Positions 1 to 10,534 of a stretch of DNA of 64,000 nucleotides are shown here, piece after piece. Numbering within the stretch: position 1 is the stretch's first letter; each line of letters begins with the position of its first letter. Where the stretch lies: the NCBI GenBank assembly GCA_028673005.1, contig CM054115.1:1488001-1552000 (forward strand), given 5' to 3'. Under the pieces are notes generated by a model that was given only the letters and a program-made list of their open reading frames with translations, did no database searches and had not been told where the DNA came from. The stretch comes from Tanypteryx hageni. Its lineage: Eukaryota; Arthropoda; Insecta; Odonata; Petaluridae. The translations under genes and the position numbers were made by a program.

Positions 1-2
1 TG

Positions 3-1223
3 TCACACACATCGAAGATCATCACGAGGATTCTTAATAAAAGGCTGGAGAAAAAGGCAGAAGAAATAATAGGGGAAGATCAATTCGGTTTCAGAAAAGG
101 ACGAGGAACTAGAGATGCTATAGGAGTAGTTAGAATAATATCAGAAAGGGCAATAGAATACAGTCAAGATATCTGCGCATGTTTCGTAGACTGGCAGAAG
201 GCCTTTGATAGAGTAAATTGGGTAAAGTTGATGAAGATATTAAAGGATATAGGTGTAGACTGGAAAGACAGGAGACTGATTAGGAATCTATATGAGAATC
301 AAGTTGTAAAGGTCAGGTTTGATAATGTGGACACCTGCGGAATAAATATCGGTAGAGGATTAAGACAAGGCTGCTGCCTATCGCCAACCCTATTCAATAT
401 ATATGGAGAAAGTCTAATGCAAGAAGCTTTAGAAGGCACAGGGGATTTCAAAATAGGAGGAAGGATTATAAGAACAGTAAAATACGCAGATGATCAAGTA
501 CTTCTAGCAAGAAAGGAAGAGGAGCTACAAAAAATGATAAATAGACTAGTGATAACAGGTAGAAAATACGGTATGGAAATAAATACAGAAAAATCCAAGG
601 TCATTCGAATATCGGGTAAAGAAGAGAATCTGAACATAACTATTGGGGGAAAGCCATTAGAACAAGTTTCAGAATATAAATACCTTGGAAGTATCATAAC
701 ACGAGAGGCAAAATGTACGGATGAGATCAAAACTAGAATAGGAAAAGCAAAAGCGGCTTTCAGGAGAAAGAAATACCTACTTACGGGGAATATAAGGGAA
801 GATATCCGCAAGAAGTTGATAAAATTCTACGTATGGAGTATAGCATTGTATGGGGCAGAAACATGGACGCTAAGGAAAAATGACATCAAATACTTGGAAA
901 GCTTTGAAATGTGGACTTGGAGGAGAATGCTGAAGATAAAATGGACAGATAGGATGAAAAACGATGAAGTGCTACGAAGAATAGGAGAGAAGCGAATGAT
1001 TATACAGACTATCAGAAAGAGGAAGGGTAACTGGGTTGGACATTACCTGAGGAGAGAGAGTATGATTAAAGACGTGTTAGAAGGAAAACTAGATGGGAAA
1101 AGGGAAAGAGGTAGGAAAAGGTTTCAGCTGATAGACGATTTGAAAGGGAAAGAGAGTTATCAAGAAATAAAGAGGACAGCGGAAAATAGGAATATATGGA
1201 GAACCAGGTTTAACCAAGAATAA
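3..1223 (+). CDS. LINE reverse transcriptase, C-terminal part (RTE/endonuclease-RT type), cut by window edge
   Basis: The frame is open from the left edge to a TAA stop, about 406 codons. An FGFRKGRGTRDA block is followed by DWQKAFDRVNW (RT motif A), GLRQGCCLSPTLFN (motif B region) and KYADDQVLLA, with the catalytic YADD encoded near 483-494. YLGSIIT, LYGAETW and a basic C-terminal WVGHYLRR segment follow, as in insect endonuclease-RTs of RTE-like LINEs. The endonuclease domain would lie left of the window. No stop or frameshift is seen, so the visible part could be functional. The exact clade is uncertain; no search was run. Confidence 0.85.
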   Translation, partial: SHTSKIITRILNKRLEKKAEEIIGEDQFGFRKGRGTRDAIGVVRIISERAIEYSQDICACFVDWQKAFDRVNWVKLMKILKDIGVDWKDRRLIRNLYENQVVKVRFDNVDTCGINIGRGLRQGCCLSPTLFNIYGESLMQEALEGTGDFKIGGRIIRTVKYADDQVLLARKEEELQKMINRLVITGRKYGMEINTEKSKVIRISGKEENLNITIGGKPLEQVSEYKYLGSIITREAKCTDEIKTRIGKAKAAFRRKKYLLTGNIREDIRKKLIKFYVWSIALYGAETWTLRKNDIKYLESFEMWTWRRMLKIKWTDRMKNDEVLRRIGEKRMIIQTIRKRKGNWVGHYLRRESMIKDVLEGKLDGKRERGRKRFQLIDDLKGKESYQEIKRTAENRNIWRTRFNQE

Positions 1224-1281
1224 TCACGGACCTGTCTACGGACAGACTACCTATGATGATGATATATATATATATATATAT
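1224..1281 (+). repeat. LINE 3' end with short microsatellite tail
   Basis: A very short 3' UTR after the RT stop passes into GATGATGAT and then (TA)n. Short 3' UTRs ending in simple repeats are typical of RTE-type LINEs, so this probably marks the element's 3' terminus. Confidence 0.55.
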
Positions 1282-1289
1282 TAACTAAA

Positions 1290-1471
1290 GGAAAAGAAAA
1301 GGTAATGATGAGGGTGGCAACAAGGTGTTGAGGGAAGCCCAGCGGACACTTACCAAGTTGAGGACCAAGCTGTCAGGCTGCTGGGGGCATCGAAGTGACA
1401 CGTAAAACACACGAACACAAAAACACACGCAAGCTTATCGGGCCTATGCCCTTCTTCAGCAAAAGAGTAAC

Positions 1472-1472
<1 letters not shown>
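1290..1472 (-). mobile_element. Penelope-like element pLTR fragment, inverted
   Basis: This is the reverse complement of the pLTR repeats at 3511-3800 and 6770-7095. It shares the CTGAAGAAGGGC box, the AAGCTTGCGTG stretch, the CCCAGCAGCCTG block and the TAAGTGTCCGCTGGGC splice-donor region. It carries the CAACACCTTGTTGCAACC segment found only in the right-hand pLTR. It abuts (TA)n on both sides. Confidence 0.75.
1431..1459 (-). ncRNA. Hammerhead-like motif, degenerate
   Basis: On the minus strand: CTGAAGA, one A, a GGGC/GCCC stem with a short loop, then GATA where a hammerhead has GAAA, then the palindrome AAGCTT. The changed GAAA box and the G after the palindrome suggest that it is inactive if it descends from a ribozyme. 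Confidence 0.35.

Positions 1473-1474
<2 letters not shown>

Positions 1475-1523
<49 letters not shown>
1475..1523. repeat. (TA)n microsatellite
   Basis: Pure TA dinucleotide run of about 48 bases at the end of the inverted PLE fragment. Any open frames through it are low-complexity artefacts. Confidence 0.95.
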
Positions 1524-1526
<3 letters not shown>

Positions 1527-1535
1527 ATTAGATAA

Positions 1536-2662
1536 AAGTAATTGGTGCTTGCACTCTGCAAGCATTGCATATCACCTTGGAGATATTTCATTATTAGAAA
1601 TAAACAAACCCTAAAATTAGAAATTTTAAGAATACTATACTTATTCCATCGTGGGGGTACTAATGTCACACTATTCTGCCAAGTTTTCCAGTTTTAGCAC
1701 ATATATAAGCGAAATTGCATTTATCTAATCTAATCTGTTTATGATTTGAAAATCTTTTAACGGCCCCAGCAACATTCATCGAGATATTAAAACGTTTATT
1801 TGTGCATTTTCACTGAGTCAGCTCTAAATAACTTTAAAACTTCAGCTCCCTGGCTCAATTCTAAATACCTAAACATTTCACTTCACTTCACAGCTTGTGC
1901 CTGCCTGCAGAGGATCATCGGATGGCTTTATTCCATCAATTTTTTCTATTTGTTTAAGCTTTATAAATTTTTAACAGCGAAACAGATAAGAATAGGTATC
2001 AAAATTTCTATAATCCACCTCGAAAAATAAATCAATTTTTCAGAAATATATATTTCATCATTAGAAATATTTTTTATTCAAAGGTTTGCACCCCTGCACA
2101 GATTTCTTTTTTGTTTTATGGGTCAATGTTGTAGTAAAAGCAATCCCTGGAATTGGCAATTTTAAGAATATTATACCCACTTTTATCCGTTGCGGGGTAA
2201 TAATGCCACTCATTTCAGCCGAATTTTTAATTTATAGGACATCTAAAAATGAAATAATATTTATCTAATCGTTAAAATTTTAAAAACTTGACCTGCCGAA
2301 ATTACGACCTCGTGGAGACCTTCAAATGTTTATTTGCTCATCTGCGCACTAAGCATTAAATAAGAAAAAGAAATTTCAGCTCTCTAGGTCGTCACTAAGT
2401 GCATATAAATTAATCTATTTGTTTAAACTTTAAGAATTTTTAACAGCCGGACAACCAAAAATATCAAAATTTCCGTAATCCCCATTTCGTTATTTTACGA
2501 AATTCTACCTTTACGTAAAGTTTTGGTGGGACATTCGGAAATACAGAAACTTTAAAAAATTTGTTTAAGAAACAGCGAATTTTTAACGGCTGGCTGCGTA
2601 GTTGCACTTTATTGAGATTTTCAATTTTTTTAGTCGGTTTTCCATACAGTCCTACCTAAATA
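1536..2662 (-). mobile_element. Helitron-like non-autonomous element, copy H1 (5' truncated)
   Basis: It matches the body of the other copies read in reverse. Its 3' end keeps the hairpin arms GCTTGCA and TGCAAGC with a short loop. The blocks TTTTTAACGGC, AATATTATACCCAC and TAATGCCACTCATTTC recur in copies H2-H7. The 5' head is missing, and the copy stops where the dispersed repeat at 2663 begins. It has no coding capacity. Confidence 0.6.
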
Positions 2663-3351
2663 AAATCTGACGTGGCTTTCTCCATATCTGTAATATTTAT
2701 AAAAATTCCAAATAGGTTAATTGATAATAAATATTTTAGGAAACTGCGGGAAAATTTTCGATTTTACAAAGAACAGAAATAAACTCAAACCATAGCCTTC
2801 TGATATTAGATATAGCCACAAAGCTCCGACAATTAAGAAAATAAAAATGGGCGTTACTAAGACGTAACTAAGCGTCAATTGTTAACAAAGAGTCGTCGGT
2901 AGGTGGCGTGGTGTTGGCAGGTAAAAATATAAGATATCTCTTAAACAATGCATTATATGAAAACATGTTTCAAACAAAGGTTGTAGAAAATAATATTTCC
3001 TACGACTTTTATTCCAACACAGTTCTACATTTATTAAATAATTAAGCAAATATTTCAAAATAACGGATAAGTGACAGGAGTAATCACCCGCTTCCGGTCA
3101 ACCGATTTTAACCAAAAACTAATCAGTTCTTCTAACTCTTATAAAAATGTTAAATATAAAATTTCGCATTGACCTGATTAATAGTTTTTGAGTTAGTGCA
3201 CCCACAATAAAGCTATCACACATCGAGAAAATGGTCAAAACGTGTTCAGGGGACCTCTTAAAAAAACATGTATTTCCGTTGAAATCTTGAAGTCGAATTT
3301 TTTCGTGAATACAATAATTTCCCCTATGCTACGTATATGGAGAAAGTAAAA
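2663..3351 (-). repeat. Dispersed ~0.7-kb repeat, family R, copy 1
   Basis: Reverse orientation of copies at 8011, 20560, 36431, 44640, 45391 and 46102. Shared blocks include GACGCTTAGTTACGTC (opposite strand here), GGTGGCGTGG, ATAAGATATCTCTTAAAC and TTCCGGT near AACCGATTTT. Full copies carry ACTTTCTCCATAT inverted near both ends. No ORF. The class is unknown; it may be a MITE. Confidence 0.75.
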
Positions 3352-3392
3352 ATGTAGTCTCCAGCTCATCTGGAAGTGTACACACAGACAAC

Positions 3393-3406
<14 letters not shown>

Positions 3407-3424
<18 letters not shown>

Positions 3425-3443
3425 CTACCTTTTAATTTCCTTA

Positions 3444-3500
<57 letters not shown>
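3407..3500. repeat. Two (TA)n tracts around a PLE pLTR end fragment
   Basis: Two TA runs flank a 27-base piece (3424-3450) that matches the end of the PLE pLTR (ACCTTTT, TTTCCTTAAG). This looks like a remnant of a truncated PLE copy next to the larger one at 3511. Confidence 0.7.
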
Positions 3501-3507
<7 letters not shown>

Positions 3508-3510
3508 ACT

Positions 3511-3800
3511 TTGTAACTATTCGCACTCTACCTAATCACACTCCCTCCTTATTGGCTATCCACCCTTCCTACTCCCCGCCTCCTCCGATCATCAACCTCC
3601 CCACATCACCCTGTCATTCCCCGCCCAGTGTGTCACTCTCATTTACTCTACTGCTGAAGAAGGGCATAGTCCCGATAAGCTTGCGTGTTTTGTGTTCGTG
3701 TGTTCAACGTGTCTCTTCGACGCCCCCAGCAGCCTGCCAACTTGGTCACCGACTTGGTAAGTGTCCGCTGGGCACCCTCATCACTACCTTTTCATTTCCT
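3511..3800 (+). repeat. Penelope-like element left pLTR
   Basis: A direct repeat of 6770-7095, flanking the PLE ORF. It starts CTTTGTAACTATTCGCACTC and contains the hammerhead-like motif. A splice donor (ACTTG|GTAAGTGTCC) and a later TTTCCTTAG|GTC could form a short intron. Direct pLTR repeats and a small leader intron are known from Penelope elements; the intron here is inferred. Confidence 0.8.
3654..3682 (+). ncRNA. Hammerhead-like motif in left PLE pLTR
   Basis: CTGAAGA, A, GGGC, loop, TCCC, then GATA and AAGCTT. Stem II has a changed base relative to the right pLTR (GTCCC against GGCCC). The GAAA box reads GATA. Probably inactive. Confidence 0.35.
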
Positions 3801-3895
3801 TAGGTCTATATATATACCTTCCTTTTTTCTCCTTATTTGTCTATATCTTTACGTTTCTCTCCTGTCGTCTTTTTCTCTTATCTTTCTCTTCCACC

Positions 3896-6740
3896 ATGGA
3901 ACTGACCCGTCTCCGTTATCATCTCCGCAGACACATCACCCTCAACAGCCAGATTGAATTCCTCAACTCCTGCCTTGCACTTGGATTCACCCCCAAATGC
4001 CTCACCATCAGAATTCCTCTTTCAGGCATTCCTACCCCTATCCGCGCTTCCCTAGCCCTCACGTATCACCTCGCCTCTATCCATATTATCCGTTCCACCA
4101 TACACCATTATACCACCCTCTCTAACACCCACTTCGCTAATTGTAAATCTCTCGTTCTTTATCTTCGTCATTCTTCGCAATCCATATCCGACCTTCGTGC
4201 CGCTTTCCTTCAAGCGGCTAATGATATCACCGCACATCGCAACAGACTTCTCCGTAAACTCTCTCTGCTTTGCGTCCGGCACCTCAAACTTGGTCTTCCC
4301 CTTCCGTCCATATCAGCTGGCGAGGTCAAAAAACCACCTCCCTCCCCGCCACTCATCGGCCAAACTCCCTGTCTTGCAGATCTCCTGGGATTCCCAACGC
4401 CACCATCACTCTCCTGAAAAAGACCCACACTTTCCTAACCCGCAAACCTTTGAAGCGCTCCTATTTTTCGCACACTCCTGCCACCACCTCCTCATCTTGC
4501 CAACCAGATGATGTCTTGAACCTTTCCTCCCATGTACTTACCCCTGCCGAGAATGAACTCCTATCACGCTGTCTTTCTTTTTGTCCCACCACCAAATTTG
4601 ATCATTTTCGCCTTCTGGCCGACGTCCAGTCCTTCTGCCCGCACACTACGTCTAAAAACCAACCCTCCCAAAGAAGACTCTCTCACCTCTGCTAACCCTA
4701 AACTCCCTCTCGGCCTTCCACCTACCTTTTCCTTCTTCAAACCTCCTTCCCAATACATTCCACCCACCCTTCCTTCCCTACACCCGGTCGAACAATACCT
4801 CAATTATATCCTTTCCAGAGTCTCCCAACCCAACTTTTCCGATCTTATCGACCATACAGATAATCTTACCAGACGTGAAAGACATGCTATTTCTACACTC
4901 AAACATAGTGACCATATCATCATCCTCCCTGCCGACAAGGCCACCACCACGGTTGTGATGGATCGCGCCAAATATAACGAGGAAGCCTAGCGCCAACTTT
5001 CTGACGAAACTTTTTACCATCACCTTACTTCCAACCCCACAGACCACCACTCTGAAAAAATTTCGTCCTATCTTCATTCCTCAGGCAAACAGGAAGGCCT
5101 TCCCGATTCCGCCAGTGCTTTATTGATCCCCTACAAACCCCGCACACCCACATTCTACCTTCTCCCTAAAATCCACAAACCCAACATCCCCGGCCGCCCC
5201 ATTGTTGCCAGCTTTAACTCCCCTACAGAACGCATCTCCGCCTTCGTTGACTCCCACCTACAACCTCTCATTCGTCAATTCCCTTCCTTCATCCAAGACA
5301 CTAACCACTTTCTCAAATGCCTCAAACACCTCCTCTTTCCTCTCCCTCCCAATACCATTTTGGCCACTATCGATGTCTCTTCCCTCTACACAAACATCCC
5401 CCACGATGATGGACTCTCTGCCCTTAGTAAACTCCTGGACTCAAGACCACTCGACGCAAGACCTTCCTCCCATTTCTTATTAGACTTGGCAGTTATGGTG
5501 CTAAAAATGAACAACTTCACCTTCGATGGGCGTCACTACCTTCAAATTAGAGGCACTGCGATGGGCACCCGTATGGCGCCTTCATTCGCCAATTGTTACT
5601 TGGGAGAATGGGAACGACTCTTCCTCAACGTACCACTCAGACCACTTTTGTGGCTGAGATACATCGACGATGTCTTCCTCATTTGGACGCATGAACCTGA
5701 CTCTCTCTATTCCTTTCTCTCGCGCCTCTCCTCCCATCCTTCACTCTCTTTCACCCACCAATCCTCTACCTCCCACATCACATTCCTGGATGTCGATCTT
5801 TACCTTCAAGATAGCAAGATTCGCACCTGTGTTCATATCAAACCCACCAACAGCCTCCAATATCTCCACTTTGATAGCTGCCATCCCCTTCATACCAAAA
5901 CCTCTATCCCCTATGCCCTTGCTTGTCGAGGGTAGAGGCTTTGTTCTGATAGAGCTTCCCTTCTACAATACTACTCTGTCCTTGAGGACGCTCTCCTCAA
6001 ACGTGGCTACCCTCCAGTCTTGGTCCGCGAGCAGATCCTTAGGGCGATGACGCCTACCCACCATGGATCCCTTCCACACACACCTACTATCCCTGTATCA
6101 ACCCCTCCTCTCACTCTTCCTACACTTTTCCTTCCCAGTATCCACGAAGCCCTCAAAACAATCCTCCATGCTGCCCACCCATTTCTTACCTCTTCCTCCC
6201 ACCAGTCCCTCTTTACCAACCTTTTTGCCAATCCCCCGCTCCTCTCCTTCCGCCGGCCCTCCAATTTGGGAAATATCTTGTGGATGAAGGAACTTCCCAC
6301 TTCTACCACGCCACTTGCCATAGGGTCTCTCTCACTCCTGCGGCAAACCTCGCTGCCTCACTTGCCTTATCCACCTATTCTCATCTTCTTTCTAGAGTCC
6401 CTCCACCAATATCACCTACCCCATCACCTCTAGAAGCAACTGCACCACCCGTAACGTCATTTATCTCCTTAGCTGCACACTCTGTCCCGCGTTTTATGTA
6501 GGCCTCACCAGCAATCCGTTAAATATCCGCATGAACGGTCACCGGAATAGCGTCTCTCTCAGACGCCCCCTCCCAGTTGCATTACACGTCAATGCCCACA
6601 ATATCCCCTTCAATAGTTGCTACAATGTAAGGGTTATTGGCGCCTTACCCAATGACACTCCTGCCCCCCTTCTCCGACACTGGGAACTTGCACACATACA
6701 TCTTGACTCTTTCTCTCCGCCTGGCCTCATCTTCATCTAA
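3896..6740 (+). pseudogene. Penelope-like element ORF: RT plus GIY-YIG endonuclease, decayed
   Basis: It starts at an ATG in a strong CCACCATGG context. In order: a PLE N-terminal region (NLSSHVLTPAENELLSRCLSF; later NLTRRERHAISTLK with ILPADKATTTVVMD); RT core with LLPKIHKPNIPGRPIVAS, IDVSSLYTNIPHDDGL, GTAMGTRMAPSFANCYLG and the catalytic YIDD in LRYIDDVFLIW (about 5658-5690); the ALLKRGYPP and SFRRPSNLGNIL region; and a C-terminal GIY-YIG domain (NVIYLLSC, AFYVGLTSNPLNIR, MNGHR) in another frame, ending at 6740. Breaks: in-frame TAG at 4988 and 5933, and frame changes within about 4390-4720 and 6290-6440. The catalytic residues survive but the reading frame does not, so this is a dead copy. 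Confidence 0.85.
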
Positions 6741-6769
6741 CCCTATTAGCCCCCTACAATGTCTCCTTG

Positions 6770-7095
6770 TTACTTTGTAACTATTCGCACTCTACCTCAT
6801 CACACTCCCTCCTTATTGGCTATCCACCCTTCCTACTCCCCGCCTCCTCCGATGATCAACCTCCCCACATCATCCTTTCATTCCCCGCCAGTGTGTCACT
6901 CTCATTTACTCTACTGCTGAAGAAGGGCATAGGCCCGATAAGCTTGCGTGTTTTTTGTTTTTGTGTACGTGTGTTCAACGTGTCTCTTCGACGCCCCCAG
7001 CAGCCTGCCAACTTGGTCTCCGACTTGGTAAGTGTCCGCTGGGCTTCCTTCAACACCTTGTTGCAACCCTCATCACTACCTTTTCATTTCCTTAA
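6770..7095 (+). repeat. Penelope-like element right pLTR
   Basis: Near-identical to 3511-3800 but with an extra CTTCCTTCAACACCTTGTTG-like segment before the CCCTCATCACTACC block. It starts 30 bases after the ORF stop and ends at (TA)n. It contains the hammerhead-like motif and the GTAAGTG donor. Confidence 0.8.
6917..6945 (+). ncRNA. Hammerhead-like motif in right PLE pLTR
   Basis: CTGAAGA, A, then GGGC-ATAG-GCCC (perfect 4-bp stem), then GATA in place of GAAA, then AAGCTT. The stem is intact but the downstream core box is changed. Confidence 0.4.

Positions 7096-7158
<63 letters not shown>
7096..7158. repeat. (TA)n microsatellite between two PLE families
   Basis: TA run of about 60 bases joining the right pLTR of the first PLE directly to the coding 3' end of a second PLE. 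Confidence 0.95.
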
Positions 7159-7159
<1 letters not shown>

Positions 7160-7160
7160 T

Positions 7161-7580
7161 CCCTTCCCTTCAATAGCTGCTTCACAGTAAAAACTATTCG
7201 TGCTCTTCCAAGTAGTTTCCCCGCGCCACAACTCCGTCAATGGGAACTAGCCCATATTGACATCCTCCGCTCCCTCTCCTTACCAGGTTTAAACCTTCGC
7301 TAACACTCCCACTCCAATCACCCCTCCTTCCCCTTACCCCTCTTTCCCCTTCCCCTTACCTCTCTTTTCCCGAACCCCTACCTCCAGTGTTACGCTTATT
7401 TTAGTCTTCGTTTTTCTCTCGCTGAAGAAGGGCGTAGGTTGCCCGAAAGCTCCAAATTACAAGCCTTCCTCTATCGCTGTGGACGTCCACCACCGTATGG
7501 TAAGTGTTCACTGGCTCCTTCCTATCCCTCTCAACCTCTCGTTGCATTTATTTTATCATATTATTTCTCTTTCCGTATCG

Positions 7581-7582
<2 letters not shown>
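7161..7582 (+). mobile_element. Second Penelope-like family: GIY-YIG C-terminus plus pLTR
   Basis: 7161-7303 encodes LPFNSCFTVKTIRALPS ... RQWELAHIDILRSLSLPG and a TAA stop. It is collinear with the end of the first PLE protein (IPFNSCYNVRVIGALP ... RHWELAHIHLD) but diverged, so it is a different family, 5' truncated inside (TA)n. A 3' region follows with a hammerhead-like motif at 7422 and a splice-donor-like TATGGTAAGTG near 7496. A partial second copy lies at 49073-49240. Confidence 0.75.
7422..7452 (+). ncRNA. Hammerhead-ribozyme-like motif (PLE family 2)
   Basis: CTGAAGA core box, one extra A, a GGGC/GCCC stem with a 7-base loop, an intact GAAA box, then the short self-complementary AGCT (counting the last A of GAAA) and C at the expected cleavage position. 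Hammerhead motifs in PLE pLTRs are established. The extra base between the first core box and stem II is non-canonical. Confidence 0.5.

Positions 7583-7649
<67 letters not shown>
7583..7649. repeat. (TA)n microsatellite
   Basis: TA run of about 66 bases at the 3' end of the second PLE fragment. Confidence 0.95.
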
Positions 7650-7651
<2 letters not shown>

Positions 7652-8010
7652 CTTTTTAATCTCTGCTCGGTTCGTGAGGAATTGTCACCACTATGGGTAA
7701 GGATATCAACCAATTCGGATTTTATTCCTTTAGCGGTGTATCTGTTCAGTGTCCCCATCTATGTTTGATTGCGGTACTATCGTTATAACTTCTCTTGCCA
7801 AATATGTACGCGGGTCATTTTTTAATTTAGGACTTGGAAATAGCTACATTTTTTATGGTATTGCAACCGAGATAAACACGCGATATTTGACGTATATATA
7901 GCCACCAGGTTCGAGTTGTATAAATGCTTTAAAAAAATCTTTTTTTATTTATTTCTATTCGTCACTCGTTCGTTAATTATTTATTATAAATTTAAAACTT
8001 GTTATTTATT
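7650..8010. other. Unassigned AT-rich DNA
   Basis: No coding signal, no repeat shared with the rest of the window and no clear motif seen. Confidence 0.5.
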
Positions 8011-8706
8011 ACTTTCTCCATATGCGAAGTATAGTGGAAAATGAAAAAAATCGACTTCGAGATTTCAAGGGAAATAGACGTTTTCAGGTCCCCTGAACAC
8101 GCTTTGACCATTTTCTCGATCATGTCTGTGTACGACAGGTGATAGCTTTTTGTGGGTGTTCTAACTCAAAAACTATTAATCAGCTCAACGCGAAATTTTA
8201 CATTTAACAATTTTATAAAAGTCGCGAGAATGTTCTTGTTTTCGGTAAAAATCGGTCAACCGGAAGTGAGTGTTAACTCTTGTCACTTATCCGTTATTTT
8301 AAAATATTTTCTTTAATATTTGATAAATGTAAAACTGTATCGGAATAAAAGTTGTAGGATATTTAATTTGCTGCAACCTTTGTTTGAAACATTTTTCCAT
8401 ATAATGCGTTGTTTAAGAGATATCTTATATTCTTAGCTGCCGCCACCACGCCACCTACCGACGACTACTGTTAACAATTGACGCTGTTACGTCTTAGTAA
8501 CGCTCCTTTTTCTTTTCTTAATTGTTGGAGCTTTGTGTGGCTATATCCGACATCAGAAGGCTATGGTTTGAGTTTATTTCTGTTCTTTGTAAAGTCGAAA
8601 AATTTCTCGCAGTTTCTTAAAACATTTATTATTATCTAACCTATTTGGAATTTTTATAAATATTACAGATATGGAGAAAGTCATGTGGTGGCCACATTAG
8701 ATTTTA
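8011..8706 (+). repeat. Dispersed repeat family R, copy 2 (full length)
   Basis: Runs from ACTTTCTCCATATGCG to ATATGGAGAAAGTCATGTGG and then a CCACATTAGATTTT tail. This is the best full-length member of family R. The end blocks are inverted to each other (ACTTTCTCCATAT), but conserved sequence continues past the right one, so they need not be true termini. Confidence 0.75.
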
Positions 8707-8753
8707 TTATTCTTATCATTATAAATAACTGCTTCTTACATATATAGGTTGTA

Positions 8754-8755
<2 letters not shown>

Positions 8756-8809
<54 letters not shown>
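8756..8809. repeat. (TA)n microsatellite
   Basis: TA run of about 52 bases with no recognisable PLE sequence next to it. Confidence 0.95.
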
Positions 8810-8810
<1 letters not shown>

Positions 8811-9390
8811 TTACACCATATAAAGCCTAAGGTACTTCTAGAAGTGATACAGAGGAGAAATTTGGAAGGAAGATGGGTCATTGGGTATGACCTCTGGAAT
8901 AAAACCGAAACTGCAGAAACATTTATATTTAAGGGGTGTTTTTGACCCCAATGTACAATTTTAAACACCCATAAGAAAAGAACTGAGAACTGTGCAGGGC
9001 TATATAAAATTGCTTTTTAAAGTTATTTATAATTAAGATGCGCTGTAGTGACATGCATTATACTATGGAAGAAAGAATGGACGGATGCCATTTAACGAGA
9101 TTAGAGCGCTGACGAGCTGAAGTCGGCTCGCGGGAGCCGATTGTTAAAATTTTTGAAAATATTAAAAATATATTTTGAGTCTTCCTATCGTTTAAATATA
9201 TGTTGCAATTATCCAAACTCCATTTACCCAGATTAGGAGACATTGAATACATTATGAACCGAACACTTGCAAAATTAGTTGAATGGCGCTACTAAATATC
9301 TGACGAAAACAAACTATATATATATATGTACGCATTTCCAAGAGAGTTGGAGAAACTACTACTAAACTACTAGATATAACTTGAGGTAGA
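8810..9390. other. Unassigned DNA
   Basis: No convincing ORF, RNA gene or shared repeat seen. Confidence 0.5.
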
Positions 9391-9560
9391 GCACCGGTTC
9401 CCAACAAGGGGTCCCCGGGATATGAGGGGTCGGTGGCGTCGAAAATGTTGGGAAGCCCACTTCGAGAAAGGGACCGGACCGAGGTAGTACCGGGAAGCCG
9501 TAAGCTGTGTTCAAAATTTCAAATGGTTTCAATGTAATTCGTGCATTTGCCCAAATAAAT
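9391..9560. repeat. Possible hAT-type element end
   Basis: CACCGGTTCCCAACAAGGGG resembles hAT terminal inverted repeats of the CAGTGGTTCCCAAC type. I found no matching right end or 8-bp duplication, so the extent is unknown. Confidence 0.3.
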
Positions 9561-9963
9561 ACAACCCGAAGGAGGGCCGGAGATAGACTTTGGGACAGTG
9601 CAGCGGTTTCTTCAGCTCATCACTGGAGTATAAGTTTATTTACTATATGAGCTGCAATTTCGCTACATGCCAGGTGGCAACATTACATGACTCATTGTCA
9701 ATAAATTTCAGCGAATTTGCACATCATATAACTTACTGCGTGGTCACTTGTCCAAAATTTAACAGAATAAAATTATTAATTTTATAAAAATAATACAATT
9801 TTGGATAAAATACTTATAATACAAATACTTTCCCCTTTGCTTTAATCGGAGTCGAAGTTTTCGAGGTTCATGGTAGGCCTTCACGGTTGCCGTAGCGGTC
9901 CCGGGGCCCACGAAGTCCCCACCGTACTTCACCCTACCAAGCATTCACTCTACTCCCTCCGGC
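9561..9963. other. Unassigned DNA
   Basis: AT-rich stretch followed by a GC-richer piece near 9885-9960. Nothing recognised. Confidence 0.5.
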
Positions 9964-10534
9964 TCACTCGTCCCCCTCTAAAAAAAAAAGAAAACCTTTA
10001 CATTTTGACTTAAATTGTTTAAGCGATTTAGGAAAGGGCTTAAAGATTTCCTCAGGTAGCTCATTCAATTCACAGATTCCTCTATTTAGAAAAAAGTTCT
10101 TGGCGACGTCCGTCTTCTGTGGCCTGTATTTAATTTTATATTTGTGGTCGTTTTTTCCTATGTAGTGAGGTTTTTCGATCCCAGATGATAAATTTTCCCA
10201 TGCCCCTTTATTATTTAATATTTTAAAAATCCCGCATAGCCTATTGAGTTTCCTTCTATTTTCCAATGATTCCCAACCTAACGCTCTTATCATTTCCGTT
10301 ACACTTTCAGTCTTCTTACGCTTCCCCATCACGTATCTGGCAGCCTTTCTTTGGACTTTTTCTAACTTATTAATCTGCCCCACTTCGTACGGATCCCATA
10401 CATTGGTAGAGTATTCCAAAATTGGTCTAATAATGGCTTTATACGCTAACTCCTTTGCGGCTGTACCGCTCCCCTTGAGGTTCCTCATCACCCAATGTTG
10501 GGATTTATATGCCTTTCCTAAAGTAATTATGTAA
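9964..10534 (-). pseudogene. CR1-like LINE reverse transcriptase C-terminal fragment
   Basis: The minus-strand frame reads ELAYKAIIRPILEYSTNVWD, then LEKVQRKAARYVMG, ESVTEMIRALGWESLENRR and ICELNELPEEIF. This is the post-RT C-terminal region seen also at the end of the intact CR1 ORF2 at about 59.9 kb (RPQVEYAASIWDPY, LERVQRRAARFV). RT catalytic motifs are absent. The upstream side breaks off at the repeat beginning near 10535. It is a dead 5'-truncated copy. Confidence 0.8.

Noticed and set aside
1350..1669. ORFs containing long Ile-Tyr runs around (TA)n tracts (also near 7.1, 7.6, 8.8 and 49.1 kb)
   Set aside because: Translation of dinucleotide microsatellites; low-complexity artefacts.
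4052..4803. Minus-strand ORFs across the PLE coding region
   Set aside because: Shadows of the C/T-rich PLE sense strand.
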